Shown piece after piece: positions 9,731 to 17,927 of a stretch of 64,000 bases of DNA. The notes beneath the pieces were generated by a model. The model did no database searches, was not told where the DNA came from, and saw only the letters and a program-made list of their open reading frames with translations. The translations under genes and the position numbers were made by a program. Source of the stretch: a candidate division Zixibacteria bacterium RBG-1. GTDB lineage: Bacteria > Zixibacteria > MSB-5A5 > DSPP01 > RBG-1. How positions within the stretch are numbered: position 1 is the stretch's first letter; the number at the start of each line of letters is the position of its first letter. The stretch covers positions 104,825-168,824 of the forward strand of contig AUYT01000001.1 in NCBI GenBank assembly GCA_000447245.1. The letters are read 5' to 3'.

Positions 9731-10354
9731 TTATTGGATTATCCCCAGCCACTGCCCGAAGATAAAATAAACTCTTCCTATTAAAAGTGACATACGGGAC
9801 ATCACCGTATAGCCGAAAGAAGCCCCAAAGGAAATCATCAAAAAGTAAATCCCCAGTTTGGTTACAAAACCAAAACCTCCCTTATGCTCTTTGGAGAAGA
9901 AGAAGTAAAGCAGACAGGTAATCAAACCAAAGGTTAGGATAAAATTGTTAAAGGTGGTCAAAAAGGAATTGGTTTTCAGTGGTAAGAGATTGGCATTTAT
10001 CTGCAGAATTAAATCCCCGGAAGCAAAACCGATAATGGCCGCACCGGAGAAAATTCCGATCAAAAGCGCCAGTGCCCATCTGGAAAGCCAAGAGATTTTG
10101 GAATAAAGACGGGAAAAGAGTAGGGCACTCAGGATAAAGGGAATAATCAGAAGCATTTTCCCCTCCTGAAATAAGGGCTTGAATAAATTGGGCTTGAGGA
10201 CATTTTCAATTTGCAGAGCCACTCCATAACCGGCCGAAATCCCCACAAAAATATGTTCTGCCAATTTATAAAAGAAATTATCCCGGTATAAAAAGGAGAA
10301 AATACACAAAGTGAAAAATGCCGCTACCCAGACTCCTAAAATTTCATAAGACAT
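9731..10354 (-). CDS. Cassette membrane protein D, copy 1 (unknown family)
   Basis: A 207-residue integral membrane protein with about six hydrophobic helices. It is the last gene of the long minus-strand operon and a clear paralogue of the 213-residue protein at 12800-13441: both share FVGISAGY in the first third, FFFSKE plus KG near residue 150, and the C-terminal block FGASFGYTVM-RMSLLIGR. The invariant Arg-rich C-terminal helix looks functional rather than structural. One base separates it from the upstream C1 gene. I do not recognise the family. It has no known transporter signature. Confidence 0.75.
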   Translation of the reverse strand: MSYEILGVWVAAFFTLCIFSFLYRDNFFYKLAEHIFVGISAGYGVALQIENVLKPNLFKPLFQEGKMLLIIPFILSALLFSRLYSKISWLSRWALALLIGIFSGAAIIGFASGDLILQINANLLPLKTNSFLTTFNNFILTFGLITCLLYFFFSKEHKGGFGFVTKLGIYFLMISFGASFGYTVMSRMSLLIGRVYFIFGQWLGIIQ

Positions 10355-10355
10355 A

Positions 10356-11186
10356 TTAAGTCCCCTTTTTCTTTAGGGAAAAATAAGCCAGATTCCCCAA
10401 CAGGATGAAGAGAAATATAATCACATGCGCCATCGACTGAGCATCCATCCCTCTGCGGCCTAAACCAATTCTGTTAACCAGTATTTCATATTCGGCCGCG
10501 CCTTTCATACCGCCCAGAAGCCCCAAAAGTTGTTTGGATTGATAGTAAGGATAATATTCCGGTGCCGAAACCGCGGTGCAGCCGGAAACCAGACCAATAT
10601 TGTAACGGGCTTGAACCTGTTGCACCCATTCTTTGGTCCCCGGATAACCGGCCGAGATATTGACAATAAGTTTGACATCTTTGAAATTGTTGACCCCTTG
10701 CATAATCGGAATCTGGGAGACTTTGGTGCCCCGGTAATCCTGGGGAAAAGTATTGGGAATGGAGCTTCCCATCGAGACCATGACCACTTCTCTCCCCTCT
10801 TTGAAGCCCAGATTGACGTAGTCTACTCCATACTTTCTTTTGAATTCATTTTGAGCCATGTCAGTCAAAGCTTTTTCCACCAGAGGGGGTCCGGCCGGCC
10901 ACAAAGAGAGGGCGATTATCTTGAGATCCTTTTTTAGCATTTGCTCTAAAGCCGCGTATGTCATAGGATAAAGCTCCGGAAGGGAACCCGGTTCAAAATC
11001 ACAGGCGAAAAGCACCTTGCTTCCATTCGGCACTTTATCAATTGCCTCATAAAAGCCCCTGACCGGTTCGGTTACGGTGAATTTGATATTTAAAGGGAAA
11101 AGTAAGGGTAAGATAATGGCCAGGGCTACAAAGATAAAAATAATTCTCCGGTCCAATTGGTTTATAAATTCAAAAAATTTCTGCAT
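10356..11186 (-). CDS. Cassette protein C, copy 1: extracytoplasmic domain between two membrane anchors
   Basis: A 276-residue paralogue of the protein at 13441-14295. An N-terminal RR-flanked helix (about 14-34) and a C-terminal helix (about 250-270) bracket a soluble alpha/beta domain. Positive charges before helix 1 and after helix 2 (SLKKKGT) place that domain outside the cytoplasm. Shared motifs with copy 2 are DYVNLGF, NISAGYPGT and GLLGGM-GAA-YE. The strand-helix pattern resembles a Rossmann-like fold, but no nucleotide-binding loop is convincing. The function is unknown. It is tightly packed between B1 and D1. Confidence 0.75.
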   Translation of the reverse strand: MQKFFEFINQLDRRIIFIFVALAIILPLLFPLNIKFTVTEPVRGFYEAIDKVPNGSKVLFACDFEPGSLPELYPMTYAALEQMLKKDLKIIALSLWPAGPPLVEKALTDMAQNEFKRKYGVDYVNLGFKEGREVVMVSMGSSIPNTFPQDYRGTKVSQIPIMQGVNNFKDVKLIVNISAGYPGTKEWVQQVQARYNIGLVSGCTAVSAPEYYPYYQSKQLLGLLGGMKGAAEYEILVNRIGLGRRGMDAQSMAHVIIFLFILLGNLAYFSLKKKGT

Positions 11187-11187
11187 C

Positions 11188-11808
11188 TTAATCCTGCCCC
11201 ATGTAAGTTCGTTCTAAACCGGTTATAACTTTCAAGCCGGTGGCTATGGCACCCAAGGCTGCTCCGATTAAAATGGCTCTTTTACCGGCCAGCTGGGGGA
11301 CATTCATTATCCATTCGGTAAAATCCGGAAAGCTTTTCCAGATTGTTTCACCTATGGGAACTCGTCCAATCATCACCAAAACTGCGGTGATGGCTAACAA
11401 GGCCGCCTGCACGGTTCTGACTCTGAAGGCTCTAAAGGCAGCTGAGGCGATATAGAATGCCAAGAGAGCGAACATGGTGGCTTGCATGGGGGTAAAGGTG
11501 TTGACGAAAAACCAGTCAAAAAGAGTCCCTTCGGTAATTCCTCCGAAGATTCCAGCCCCCAGCATGAAGAACATACACAGCACCAGAATCAATTTCAAAA
11601 TCCAGTCTTTTTCCCTTTTGGCAACTCTGCCGTAATTGATCCGTAGAATATTCAAAACCCCCAAGATATAGGAGGCCGCCAGTACGATTATAGCCCAGCC
11701 ATTGATTTTTGCTGCGAGATCGGAAAAACCAGTGTGGGGTATGAAATAGTCCGCGATGAAAAAGGCGCCGGCTAAAAATGTGATTATTAAAGGAACTTCT
11801 TTACGCAT
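11188..11808 (-). CDS. Cassette membrane protein B, copy 1 (unknown family)
   Basis: A 206-residue membrane protein with about six helices, paralogous to 14296-14949. The blocks ATMFALLAFYIASAAFRAFR and GLERTYMGQD correspond to ATMFAILAFFVASASYRAFR and GLERTFVGGE in copy 2. The short soluble C-terminus ending in GLERT is conserved between the copies and is probably cytoplasmic. The stop lies one base from the C1 start. The 95-bp gap to A1 contains a palindromic repeat. The function is unknown. Confidence 0.75.
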   Translation of the reverse strand: MRKEVPLIITFLAGAFFIADYFIPHTGFSDLAAKINGWAIIVLAASYILGVLNILRINYGRVAKREKDWILKLILVLCMFFMLGAGIFGGITEGTLFDWFFVNTFTPMQATMFALLAFYIASAAFRAFRVRTVQAALLAITAVLVMIGRVPIGETIWKSFPDFTEWIMNVPQLAGKRAILIGAALGAIATGLKVITGLERTYMGQD

Positions 11809-11832
11809 AATTTATATTTAATTTCGTCTTCC

Positions 11833-11895
11833 CGGGTAGCTCTGGGTCTCCTGACCCAGAGAGAGGTTCAGGTCAGGGGACCTAAACCTACCCTG
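11833..11895. repeat. GGGTAG...CTACCC palindromic repeat
   Basis: An outer inverted pair GGGTAG/CTACCC encloses CTCTGGGTC/GACCCAGAG and a second GGTC/GACC pair. Related hairpins occur at 17391-17447 and 20843-20928. It lies inside the operon between A1 and B1, so it may serve as an mRNA processing or stability element. Confidence 0.65.
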
Positions 11896-11903
11896 TTAAT
11901 TTT

Positions 11904-12794
11904 TCACTGCACCACAAAAAGTTTGGTAAACCATTTAACACCTATAGTTTCTAAAATCGTCCCTATTATAATAGCCAAAACAATCAAAGCTTTTGCTAAA
12001 TCAGAACCTTTCAGAGAACCCAAAAGTTTCGGCTCTCTGGATAAGTAGGCGCTGGCGGCAAAAAGCTCTTCTCCAATTAAAGTATAATCGCAGGCCACTA
12101 CAAAGAAAGGGAGCTGATGAATATTGGCAGTGCCGGCCACCTGAATGGCACCGGTGGAGGCGCCGGTTTCTGCTAATAGCAAGGATTCAGCATAAAAAGA
12201 ACCTAACAGAAGATTGGCTGCCGGTCTTTCTCTTAACATAATTCCGTTGACCGCCGCCGCATAGGCAAACTGCTCATCTGAAATAAATCTGATATTGTCT
12301 TTCATGAAAGCATCCGGCCTCCCCGCCGATAAATAACCCTGCCTGACTGCCTCTTCGGCAACCGGCACCACGAAAGGTTGTCGAATTGGCACAATTAAAG
12401 GTATATCATATCTGGCTATGGTTTTGGCCACATTTCCCAAAATTATCATACTGGCTACGGTTTGTATATCATTCATATCATGAATTCCGGGAATGTAAAG
12501 AACCGATTTACCCATTTCTGTGGCACGTCCCACCGCTTCTTCAATGGCATCCAAACCGGCAATTCTGCGAATGAATAAAGATTTCCCTTTTTTGGCCCGG
12601 GCGATGAACCATAAAATGGCGGAAAACACGATGGCTAAGGTTATAAAAACATTGAGGCGGTTGGTATCAAACCAATGGTAATCAAATTTGGTTCCAGTTG
12701 GGGGAGCAGCCTCTTGGGCAAGCAAAATTTGTGAGCATAAAGTCAGCCAAATTGCAGATATAAGTATTACCAAACTGATTTTTCTATTATTCAT
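11904..12794 (-). CDS. Cassette protein A, copy 1 (DUF6754-like)
   Basis: A 296-residue protein: signal peptide (about 1-26), short extracytoplasmic segment, membrane helix (about 47-65), then a soluble domain of about 190 residues and a C-terminal helix. The KKGK after helix 1 puts the domain in the cytoplasm. It matches copy 2 (14957-16144) in EAVGRATEMGK, PGI-DM, AGRPD, ACDYTLIGEELFAASAYL and PKLLGSLKG, but lacks that copy's fibronectin-like domain. I believe this corresponds to the uncharacterised DUF6754 family (from memory). Six bases separate it from D2, so the second cassette joins the first without a break. Confidence 0.75.
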   Translation of the reverse strand: MNNRKISLVILISAIWLTLCSQILLAQEAAPPTGTKFDYHWFDTNRLNVFITLAIVFSAILWFIARAKKGKSLFIRRIAGLDAIEEAVGRATEMGKSVLYIPGIHDMNDIQTVASMIILGNVAKTIARYDIPLIVPIRQPFVVPVAEEAVRQGYLSAGRPDAFMKDNIRFISDEQFAYAAAVNGIMLRERPAANLLLGSFYAESLLLAETGASTGAIQVAGTANIHQLPFFVVACDYTLIGEELFAASAYLSREPKLLGSLKGSDLAKALIVLAIIIGTILETIGVKWFTKLFVVQ

Positions 12795-12799
12795 AAATT

Positions 12800-13441
12800 T
12801 TATTTAATCAATCCTAACCAGGTTCCGAACAAAAAATCCATCCTGCCGATTAAAAGTGACATACGTGCCATAACAGTATATCCAAAAGAAGCACCGAAAG
12901 TAATCATCAAAAAGAAGATGCCTAATTTAGCTACTTTACCGTAAGTGCCTTTCTGCTCTTTGGAAAAGAAAAAGTAAATCAAACCGCAAAAAGTTCCCAC
13001 CACTAAAATAATATTTCCTACCGTAGCATTCAAGTTTCCGGAGACCCATAAAGGTAAAATAGTGCTTTTGACCTGTTTCATGCCGTTGGAGAGCGCATAA
13101 CCGATTAAGTAAGCTCCGGCAGTTCCTCCGACTACAAAAGCTAAGGGCCAGCGTGAAAACCAGCCGATTTTAGGCACTAGTCTTAAAAGCATCATAAGTC
13201 CTAAAATCCCACCGACCAAATACACATATTGACGTGGTTGCCCAGCTGTAGGATAAATGTTATCCCACAATTTAGCCACAAATTGAGACCAAAAGACAGT
13301 GCAGAACCAATAGCCAGCTGAAATCCCCACAAACAAAGCCTCACAAAATTTATACCAGGGATTGTCTTTGTAAAGAAAAGAGATAATTCCCAAAGTCAAA
13401 AAAGCCCCCATTAAATATCCTGGATTAAAAATTGATTCCAT
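12800..13441 (-). CDS. Cassette membrane protein D, copy 2
   Basis: A 213-residue multi-helix membrane protein paralogous to 9731-10354, with the same FVGISAGY, FFFSKEQKG and FGASFGYTVMARMSLLIGR blocks. Its start codon overlaps the stop of C2 by one base (TAATG), a classical coupling arrangement. The predicted loop between helices 2 and 3 is a little longer than in copy 1. The function is unknown; strict co-occurrence with A, B and C suggests a subunit of one membrane complex. Confidence 0.75.
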   Translation of the reverse strand: MESIFNPGYLMGAFLTLGIISFLYKDNPWYKFCEALFVGISAGYWFCTVFWSQFVAKLWDNIYPTAGQPRQYVYLVGGILGLMMLLRLVPKIGWFSRWPLAFVVGGTAGAYLIGYALSNGMKQVKSTILPLWVSGNLNATVGNIILVVGTFCGLIYFFFSKEQKGTYGKVAKLGIFFLMITFGASFGYTVMARMSLLIGRMDFLFGTWLGLIK

Positions 13442-14295
13442 TATACTTTTCTGCCTCGGGTTATAAAATAAGCTAAGTTTCCTAAAATTATAAAGAAAAT
13501 CACCATAGCATGTGAAACTGCTTGTGAAAGCATATACTTTGTGGCTTTGCCTAAGTAACCGGATACTTTTTCATAACCAGCTGCTCCGGCCATTCCTCCC
13601 AAAAGACCCACCAATTGGCCAGTTTGCACATAAGGAGAATTGTGAGGATATTGTACTGCTGTGTTTCCACCGGCAATTTTTACTCCAAAGCGGTCACCAG
13701 CAAAGATTACCCATTCATAGGTACCTGGGTAACCGGCCGAGATGTTGTAAACCAATCTGATGTTATCAAAATTTTTGACATCTTTCATTAAAGGTATCTC
13801 TTTGGTGCGAGTGCCAAAATAATCCACTGGGAAAGCGGCAGCAATGTCGGTTCCCATTCTTAAAATCACAAACTCATTGCCTGCTTGAAAACCTAAATTG
13901 ACATAATCAATTCCATATTGCAAATTCTTGGCTTTAATTTTCTCATCTACTAAGATTTCTCTTTCCATGGCGAATTGAGCTTGAACTGGTCCTTGGGGCC
14001 AAAGACCAAGCATTATCACTTTTAAATCTTTAGTAAAACAATGTTTCAAAAAGGAGACCGCCATCGGCTGCAGCTCCGGTGTGGTGGGAGGGTCGTAATC
14101 AAAAGCAATCATAATTTTAGAGCCGGGTGGAAGGTTTTCTACATAGTCATAAAGAGATTGAACCGGTAGCGAGACATCTATCTTTTTCAAAAAACCGGGT
14201 GGAGCTATTATAAAAAGTGGAACAATTATAGCGAAAGCCACAAAAATAAAAATTATTCGTCTATCAATGGCTAATAGTTTTTGCCAAAATTCCAC
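13441..14295 (-). CDS. Cassette protein C, copy 2: extracytoplasmic alpha/beta domain with two anchors
   Basis: A 284-residue paralogue of 10356-11186. An N-terminal helix after IDRR and a C-terminal helix before RGRKV flank the soluble part. Shared motifs are DYVNLGF, NISAGYPGT and GLLGGMAGAAGYE. It has a slightly longer insertion near residue 115 (VDEKIKAKNLQYG). The start directly abuts the B2 stop. The charge pattern places the domain outside the cytoplasm; this is inference. The function is unknown. Confidence 0.75.
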   Translation of the reverse strand: MEFWQKLLAIDRRIIFIFVAFAIIVPLFIIAPPGFLKKIDVSLPVQSLYDYVENLPPGSKIMIAFDYDPPTTPELQPMAVSFLKHCFTKDLKVIMLGLWPQGPVQAQFAMEREILVDEKIKAKNLQYGIDYVNLGFQAGNEFVILRMGTDIAAAFPVDYFGTRTKEIPLMKDVKNFDNIRLVYNISAGYPGTYEWVIFAGDRFGVKIAGGNTAVQYPHNSPYVQTGQLVGLLGGMAGAAGYEKVSGYLGKATKYMLSQAVSHAMVIFFIILGNLAYFITRGRKV

Positions 14296-14949
14296 TTATT
14301 CTCCTCCCACAAAGGTTCGTTCTAGGCCGGTGATAACTCTGAGTGAAGTAGAAATTATTCCCAAAGCAATTCCTATCATAATGGCTCTTTGTCCGGCAGT
14401 TTGAGGGAAATCCATAATCCAGTCCGAGATATTTTTCAATTGCCAGCCAGTAGGAAGCCCAGCTGAGAGATAATCTCCCAAAGGGGTCCTGCCTAACATC
14501 AAAAAAATGGCTGCTAATAATAGCAAAGTGGCTTCTTTGTTTCTGGCTCGGAAGGCACGGTATGAAGCACTGGCTACAAAAAAAGCTAAGATGGCAAACA
14601 TAGTGGCGTTTAAGGGGAAATAGATATTGAAGAAAATATAATAAAAAGGAGTCCCCGGATTTTGATAATTTTTCCCTCCGGAGAAAAAAAGTCCTGCACC
14701 GGTCATAATCAGAAATCCAATAATAATTATAACAGCATACCCCCAACCTTTAGATTTTTTGTAAACTTTCTCTAAACTGACTTTCAGTAAATTTAAAACC
14801 CCTAAGATGATGGCAAACCCCGCGATAATTTGAATCCAGTCGTTTCCCCAATTTTGGAATTTATCAAATGGAGCATGAGGTACAAAAAATTGAATCACGT
14901 AGACAAAACCTACTACAATAGCAATTAAAATTGGTATTTCTCTTCTCAT
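14296..14949 (-). CDS. Cassette membrane protein B, copy 2
   Basis: A 217-residue, six-helix membrane protein paralogous to 11188-11808. A conserved TMFA-LAF segment followed by YRAFRAR, and the C-terminal GLERTFVGGE, identify the family. A loop with GGKNYQNPGTPFYY between helices 3 and 4 is longer than in copy 1. It starts 7 bp after A2. An overlapping 160-codon frame on the same strand is a shadow of this gene. The function is unknown. Confidence 0.75.
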   Translation of the reverse strand: MRREIPILIAIVVGFVYVIQFFVPHAPFDKFQNWGNDWIQIIAGFAIILGVLNLLKVSLEKVYKKSKGWGYAVIIIIGFLIMTGAGLFFSGGKNYQNPGTPFYYIFFNIYFPLNATMFAILAFFVASASYRAFRARNKEATLLLLAAIFLMLGRTPLGDYLSAGLPTGWQLKNISDWIMDFPQTAGQRAIMIGIALGIISTSLRVITGLERTFVGGE

Positions 14950-14956
14950 TTATCTC

Positions 14957-16144
14957 CTATTGATAAGTGAACCATTTAGCCAGATGCAAAATTCCCAAAG
15001 ATTCCAAAATCGAACCTAAAATTATGGCAATCATCATTAAAAGTTTTCCTAAATCCTGTCCTTTTAAACTCCCTAAAAGTTTAGGATTTTTGGATAAATA
15101 AGCACTGGCGGCAAAAAGCTCTTCTCCGATCAAAGTATAGTCACAAGCAGCTACGAAAAATGGTAACTGGGTGGGTTGAGCGGTTCCGGCAATCTGAATT
15201 GCTCCTACTGAATTTCCGGTTTCGGCTAAAACTAATGATTCCGCAAAAAAATGTCCCTGCAAAAATATAGCGGCTGGCTTTTCTCTCACAAAAAGACCAC
15301 TGACAGCTGCTGTATAACCGAACTGGTCCTGAGTTATATAATAAATCATATCATCTGAATAACTATCCGGTCTGCCGGCATTCAGGTAAGCCTGTTTCAC
15401 TGTCTCACGACAAGCCACCATCACTAAAGCATAACAATTAGGGACTTCTAATTTGGCTTCATATTCCGCCACCCTTTTAGCTACATGCCCTAAGATGGTA
15501 ACCGCAGCCACGGTTTGCATGGAATCCATATCATATATTCCCGGAATAAAGTAAACCTTTTTCCCCATCTCGGTGGCTCGACCAACTGCTTCATCTACCG
15601 CTTCAATTGCAGCAATTTTTCTGACAAACATCTCTTTCCCTTTACTGGCTTTTTGGATGAAATAAATTATTCCCAAAGAAAGCACTAAAACTACAATTAA
15701 AGCGTTTAACCTCTCTTTTTTAAACCATTGAGGGGATGAGACAACCGCTGCACCGGGAGGTGAATCTGAAAAACTGGTTTTACTTAAAGCCCTGATTTTG
15801 TAGTAATAGGGAATTTTATCTTTGGCTGAATTATCTACATATTCTGTAGTTCCACGAGGAGAATCTCCCACTTTGGTATATTCTCCTTCGGGGGAAGTGG
15901 AACGTAAGACTTCATACAGTACTACATTATTTAGACCTTCTCCATCATCAGAGGATTTTCCCCATTGCACCGTGATACTTTTTCCGGCATCGCTGGGGGT
16001 ATCGAAAGCTTGAACTTGTGTTGGAGGTTGAGGAGTGTCCCGGGAGAAAACTAAAGCTGGAAAAATTGATAAAATAAAAAAGGAGATAAACCAAACAAAG
16101 TTTGTTTGAATGTATCTCCCTGGCAGTTTTTGGCAGAAAGGCAT
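14957..16144 (-). CDS. Cassette protein A, copy 2: fibronectin-III-like plus DUF6754-like
   Basis: A 395-residue protein. Order: signal/anchor helix (about 15-33), fibronectin type III-like domain (about 39-125; TPQPPTQVQAFD..., YYYKIRALSK), membrane helix (146-163), soluble domain (165-355) with EAVGRATEMGK, AGRPD and ACDYTLIGEELFAASAYL, and a C-terminal helix. The fibronectin-like domain should lie outside the cytoplasm and the main domain inside. The ATG has AAGGAAGG just upstream. Compared with copy 1 the extra domain suggests the two cassettes have diverged in what they contact outside the cytoplasm. Confidence 0.78.
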   Translation of the reverse strand: MPFCQKLPGRYIQTNFVWFISFFILSIFPALVFSRDTPQPPTQVQAFDTPSDAGKSITVQWGKSSDDGEGLNNVVLYEVLRSTSPEGEYTKVGDSPRGTTEYVDNSAKDKIPYYYKIRALSKTSFSDSPPGAAVVSSPQWFKKERLNALIVVLVLSLGIIYFIQKASKGKEMFVRKIAAIEAVDEAVGRATEMGKKVYFIPGIYDMDSMQTVAAVTILGHVAKRVAEYEAKLEVPNCYALVMVACRETVKQAYLNAGRPDSYSDDMIYYITQDQFGYTAAVSGLFVREKPAAIFLQGHFFAESLVLAETGNSVGAIQIAGTAQPTQLPFFVAACDYTLIGEELFAASAYLSKNPKLLGSLKGQDLGKLLMMIAIILGSILESLGILHLAKWFTYQ

Positions 16145-16246
16145 CTACCTTCCTTATTTAAGATTAAAGAGCTACCGCATTCCCCGTCTCACCTTAAAAA
16201 CGTCATTCAATTTAGCTATTTTAAAAAACTCTGTCAAGGAAAATCT

Positions 16247-17374
16247 TTATTCTTCCAGCATCTCCACGTTGGCTCGGGGGACGATGGCTCTGCCGTCCGA
16301 GTCGAATTCCACTTCCAAAACTCTGGCGGTTGATTCTGTTTCTAACTTCTGCAGAGCCGGGGGGAGGTCTTTGACCTGCCCTAATTTCCCGAAGTAAGGT
16401 TGACGGATGACCCGGATGGGGGAGTCGGCCTCTAAACCGACCGATTCAAACTTTTCTTTTTCTTCTTTAATTTTGACATCACCGGCAATCGGAATTATCA
16501 CTTCCGGGCGAATTACCCCGGCCCGAATTTGAGTGGCGCCGTTGATGCAGGCTAATTTTCCTTGGTTAGATTTTAAGAGGTTAAAAGTCCTTTGGGCCAT
16601 GTTGATTTGCCCGAATCCTTCGGTGATGACTAAGGTAATCCCTTTTTCTTCGGAACCGGTGATAGCCACACCCAGATCATAACCTAAAAAATCCCTCAAA
16701 TCTTTATCATCCAGACCACCTACTATAATTCCTTTGGCTCCTGCGGAAATGGCTTTGTTAATGGCAGAAGCGGTCACTAAACAGCCACCTACTATAATTT
16801 TTCCTTTAGAATTTTCATCAATTTCTTTGTCAGTTAAAATGTCGGAAGGAGAGCCGACCACAATCTTAATTTCTCCATTGGTTTCTCCTCCCACTCCAAA
16901 GATTCCCTGGATAAAGGAACCCCAGCTGGAAACTGCTACCCCTTCTTGAGGAAATACTTCTACTACTTCACCGACCAAGTAGGCATGGACTTCGACGGGT
17001 ACCGGATTCCCCCGCAGTAAAACCTGTCCGGTGATGGAGGAGATGGATTCTATGGTTCCTTCCGCCTTGGCTTTGCAGACCGAAGTAAAAAGCCCGAAGA
17101 AAGTTTTGGCTTTGGCCATGATTTCATCTTTCTGGACTTTCTCTCCCTCTTTTTTGAGCATAAAGTACGGCACATCTTCCGGAGCGATGGATAAAATATT
17201 GGCTACGTTCATCGGCTCCACCGGCCCCGGTAGAAATGTCCGGGCAACCACTGTATCCGGCTGGACTTTATCCCCTACTTTGGCTAAGACCTCACCTTTG
17301 AGAGGTAAAATCCTCTTTTTGGTGATTAACATTTTCCCGGTTACTTTTAAACCTGGTGTGTATGCGTGTCCCAT
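16247..17374 (-). CDS. Cassette-associated protein E with barrel-sandwich-like N-terminus
   Basis: A 375-residue soluble protein without signal or membrane helices. The first 130 residues repeat the pattern GEVLAKVGDKVQPDTVVA and LKKEGEKVQKDEIMAKAK, which resembles lipoyl/biotinyl-like barrel-sandwich folds (as in NqrA or RnfC N-termini), but no lysine in a lipoylation motif is seen. The middle part (IIVGGCLVTASAINKAI, GAKGIIVGGL) looks like an alpha/beta domain. The C-terminus is acidic. It lies between the small membrane protein F and A2 in the operon. The function is not known; an adaptor between the ATPase and the membrane module is one possibility. Confidence 0.7.
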   Translation of the reverse strand: MGHAYTPGLKVTGKMLITKKRILPLKGEVLAKVGDKVQPDTVVARTFLPGPVEPMNVANILSIAPEDVPYFMLKKEGEKVQKDEIMAKAKTFFGLFTSVCKAKAEGTIESISSITGQVLLRGNPVPVEVHAYLVGEVVEVFPQEGVAVSSWGSFIQGIFGVGGETNGEIKIVVGSPSDILTDKEIDENSKGKIIVGGCLVTASAINKAISAGAKGIIVGGLDDKDLRDFLGYDLGVAITGSEEKGITLVITEGFGQINMAQRTFNLLKSNQGKLACINGATQIRAGVIRPEVIIPIAGDVKIKEEKEKFESVGLEADSPIRVIRQPYFGKLGQVKDLPPALQKLETESTARVLEVEFDSDGRAIVPRANVEMLEE

Positions 17375-17390
17375 AGCTTTATCCTCGTTG

Positions 17391-17447
17391 TGTCAGGACT
17401 TAGCCCTGACACTTTATCTCACGTTCAGGAGTAGCTCCTGACCGAAC
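17391..17447. repeat. Two adjacent palindromes (TGTCAGG/CCTGACA and TCAGGAG/CTCCTGA)
   Basis: TGTCAGG at 17391-17397 pairs with CCTGACA at 17405-17411. TCAGGAG at 17425-17431 pairs with CTCCTGA at 17435-17441 across a three-base loop. They lie in the gap between genes E and F and resemble the palindromes at 11833 and 20843. Confidence 0.65.
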
Positions 17448-17507
17448 TTATTATTTATCCCCTCTATCCTATTAGGATTAATACCCATTTTGATATTAGA
17501 GTTACGT

Positions 17508-17915
17508 TCACCTCACCAACAAATACACCCACATCAGCAGAAAAGCCGACGGCAAAATATAAGTTAGAGTTTCGGTAGCGGAAAGCCCGGTCAATTTCCC
17601 CAGTTTCGGATAATGCTGTCTTCTTTTGGTAAAAATTCCTTCCTGCAAAGTTTTTTCACCCAGGGTTTCTTTTTCAATTTTAATCAATTCATCCCTCCAG
17701 AAATTATGAGCCGATAAAGTCAAACTTCCCACGTACAGCCAGATTAAATCCAAAATAGTCCCCAGAATCGGGACGATAAAACCCGGGATGTGGATTTGAG
17801 CTACCGACAGAAGCATAAGAGAGTTGACCACTAAAAAGATATTCATCCGGTCCCCGAAGACCCGGTCTTCAGCAATGATTAAATCTTTCAAAACTTCATA
17901 TTGGTTCACTGACAT
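17508..17915 (-). CDS. Small membrane protein F of the MutL-like operon
   Basis: A 135-residue protein with an N-terminal amphipathic segment, hydrophobic stretches at about 25-45, 46-68 and 112-134, and a charged loop between (RDELIKIEKETLGEKTLQ). It is encoded 12 bp after the MutL-like ATPase gene and before gene E. Possibly a membrane anchor or regulator for the ATPase. I do not recognise a family. Confidence 0.65.
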   Translation of the reverse strand: MSVNQYEVLKDLIIAEDRVFGDRMNIFLVVNSLMLLSVAQIHIPGFIVPILGTILDLIWLYVGSLTLSAHNFWRDELIKIEKETLGEKTLQEGIFTKRRQHYPKLGKLTGLSATETLTYILPSAFLLMWVYLLVR

Positions 17916-17927
17916 TGTCCGTTTAAC

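Noticed and set aside
14264-14746. 160-codon minus-strand frame overlapping cassette gene B2
   Set aside because: Shadow frame; B2 in the main frame is paralogous to B1 with conserved motifs.
16106-16397. Plus-strand frames between A2 and E
   Set aside because: They overlap the ends of two minus-strand genes and lack ribosome sites or recognisable content.
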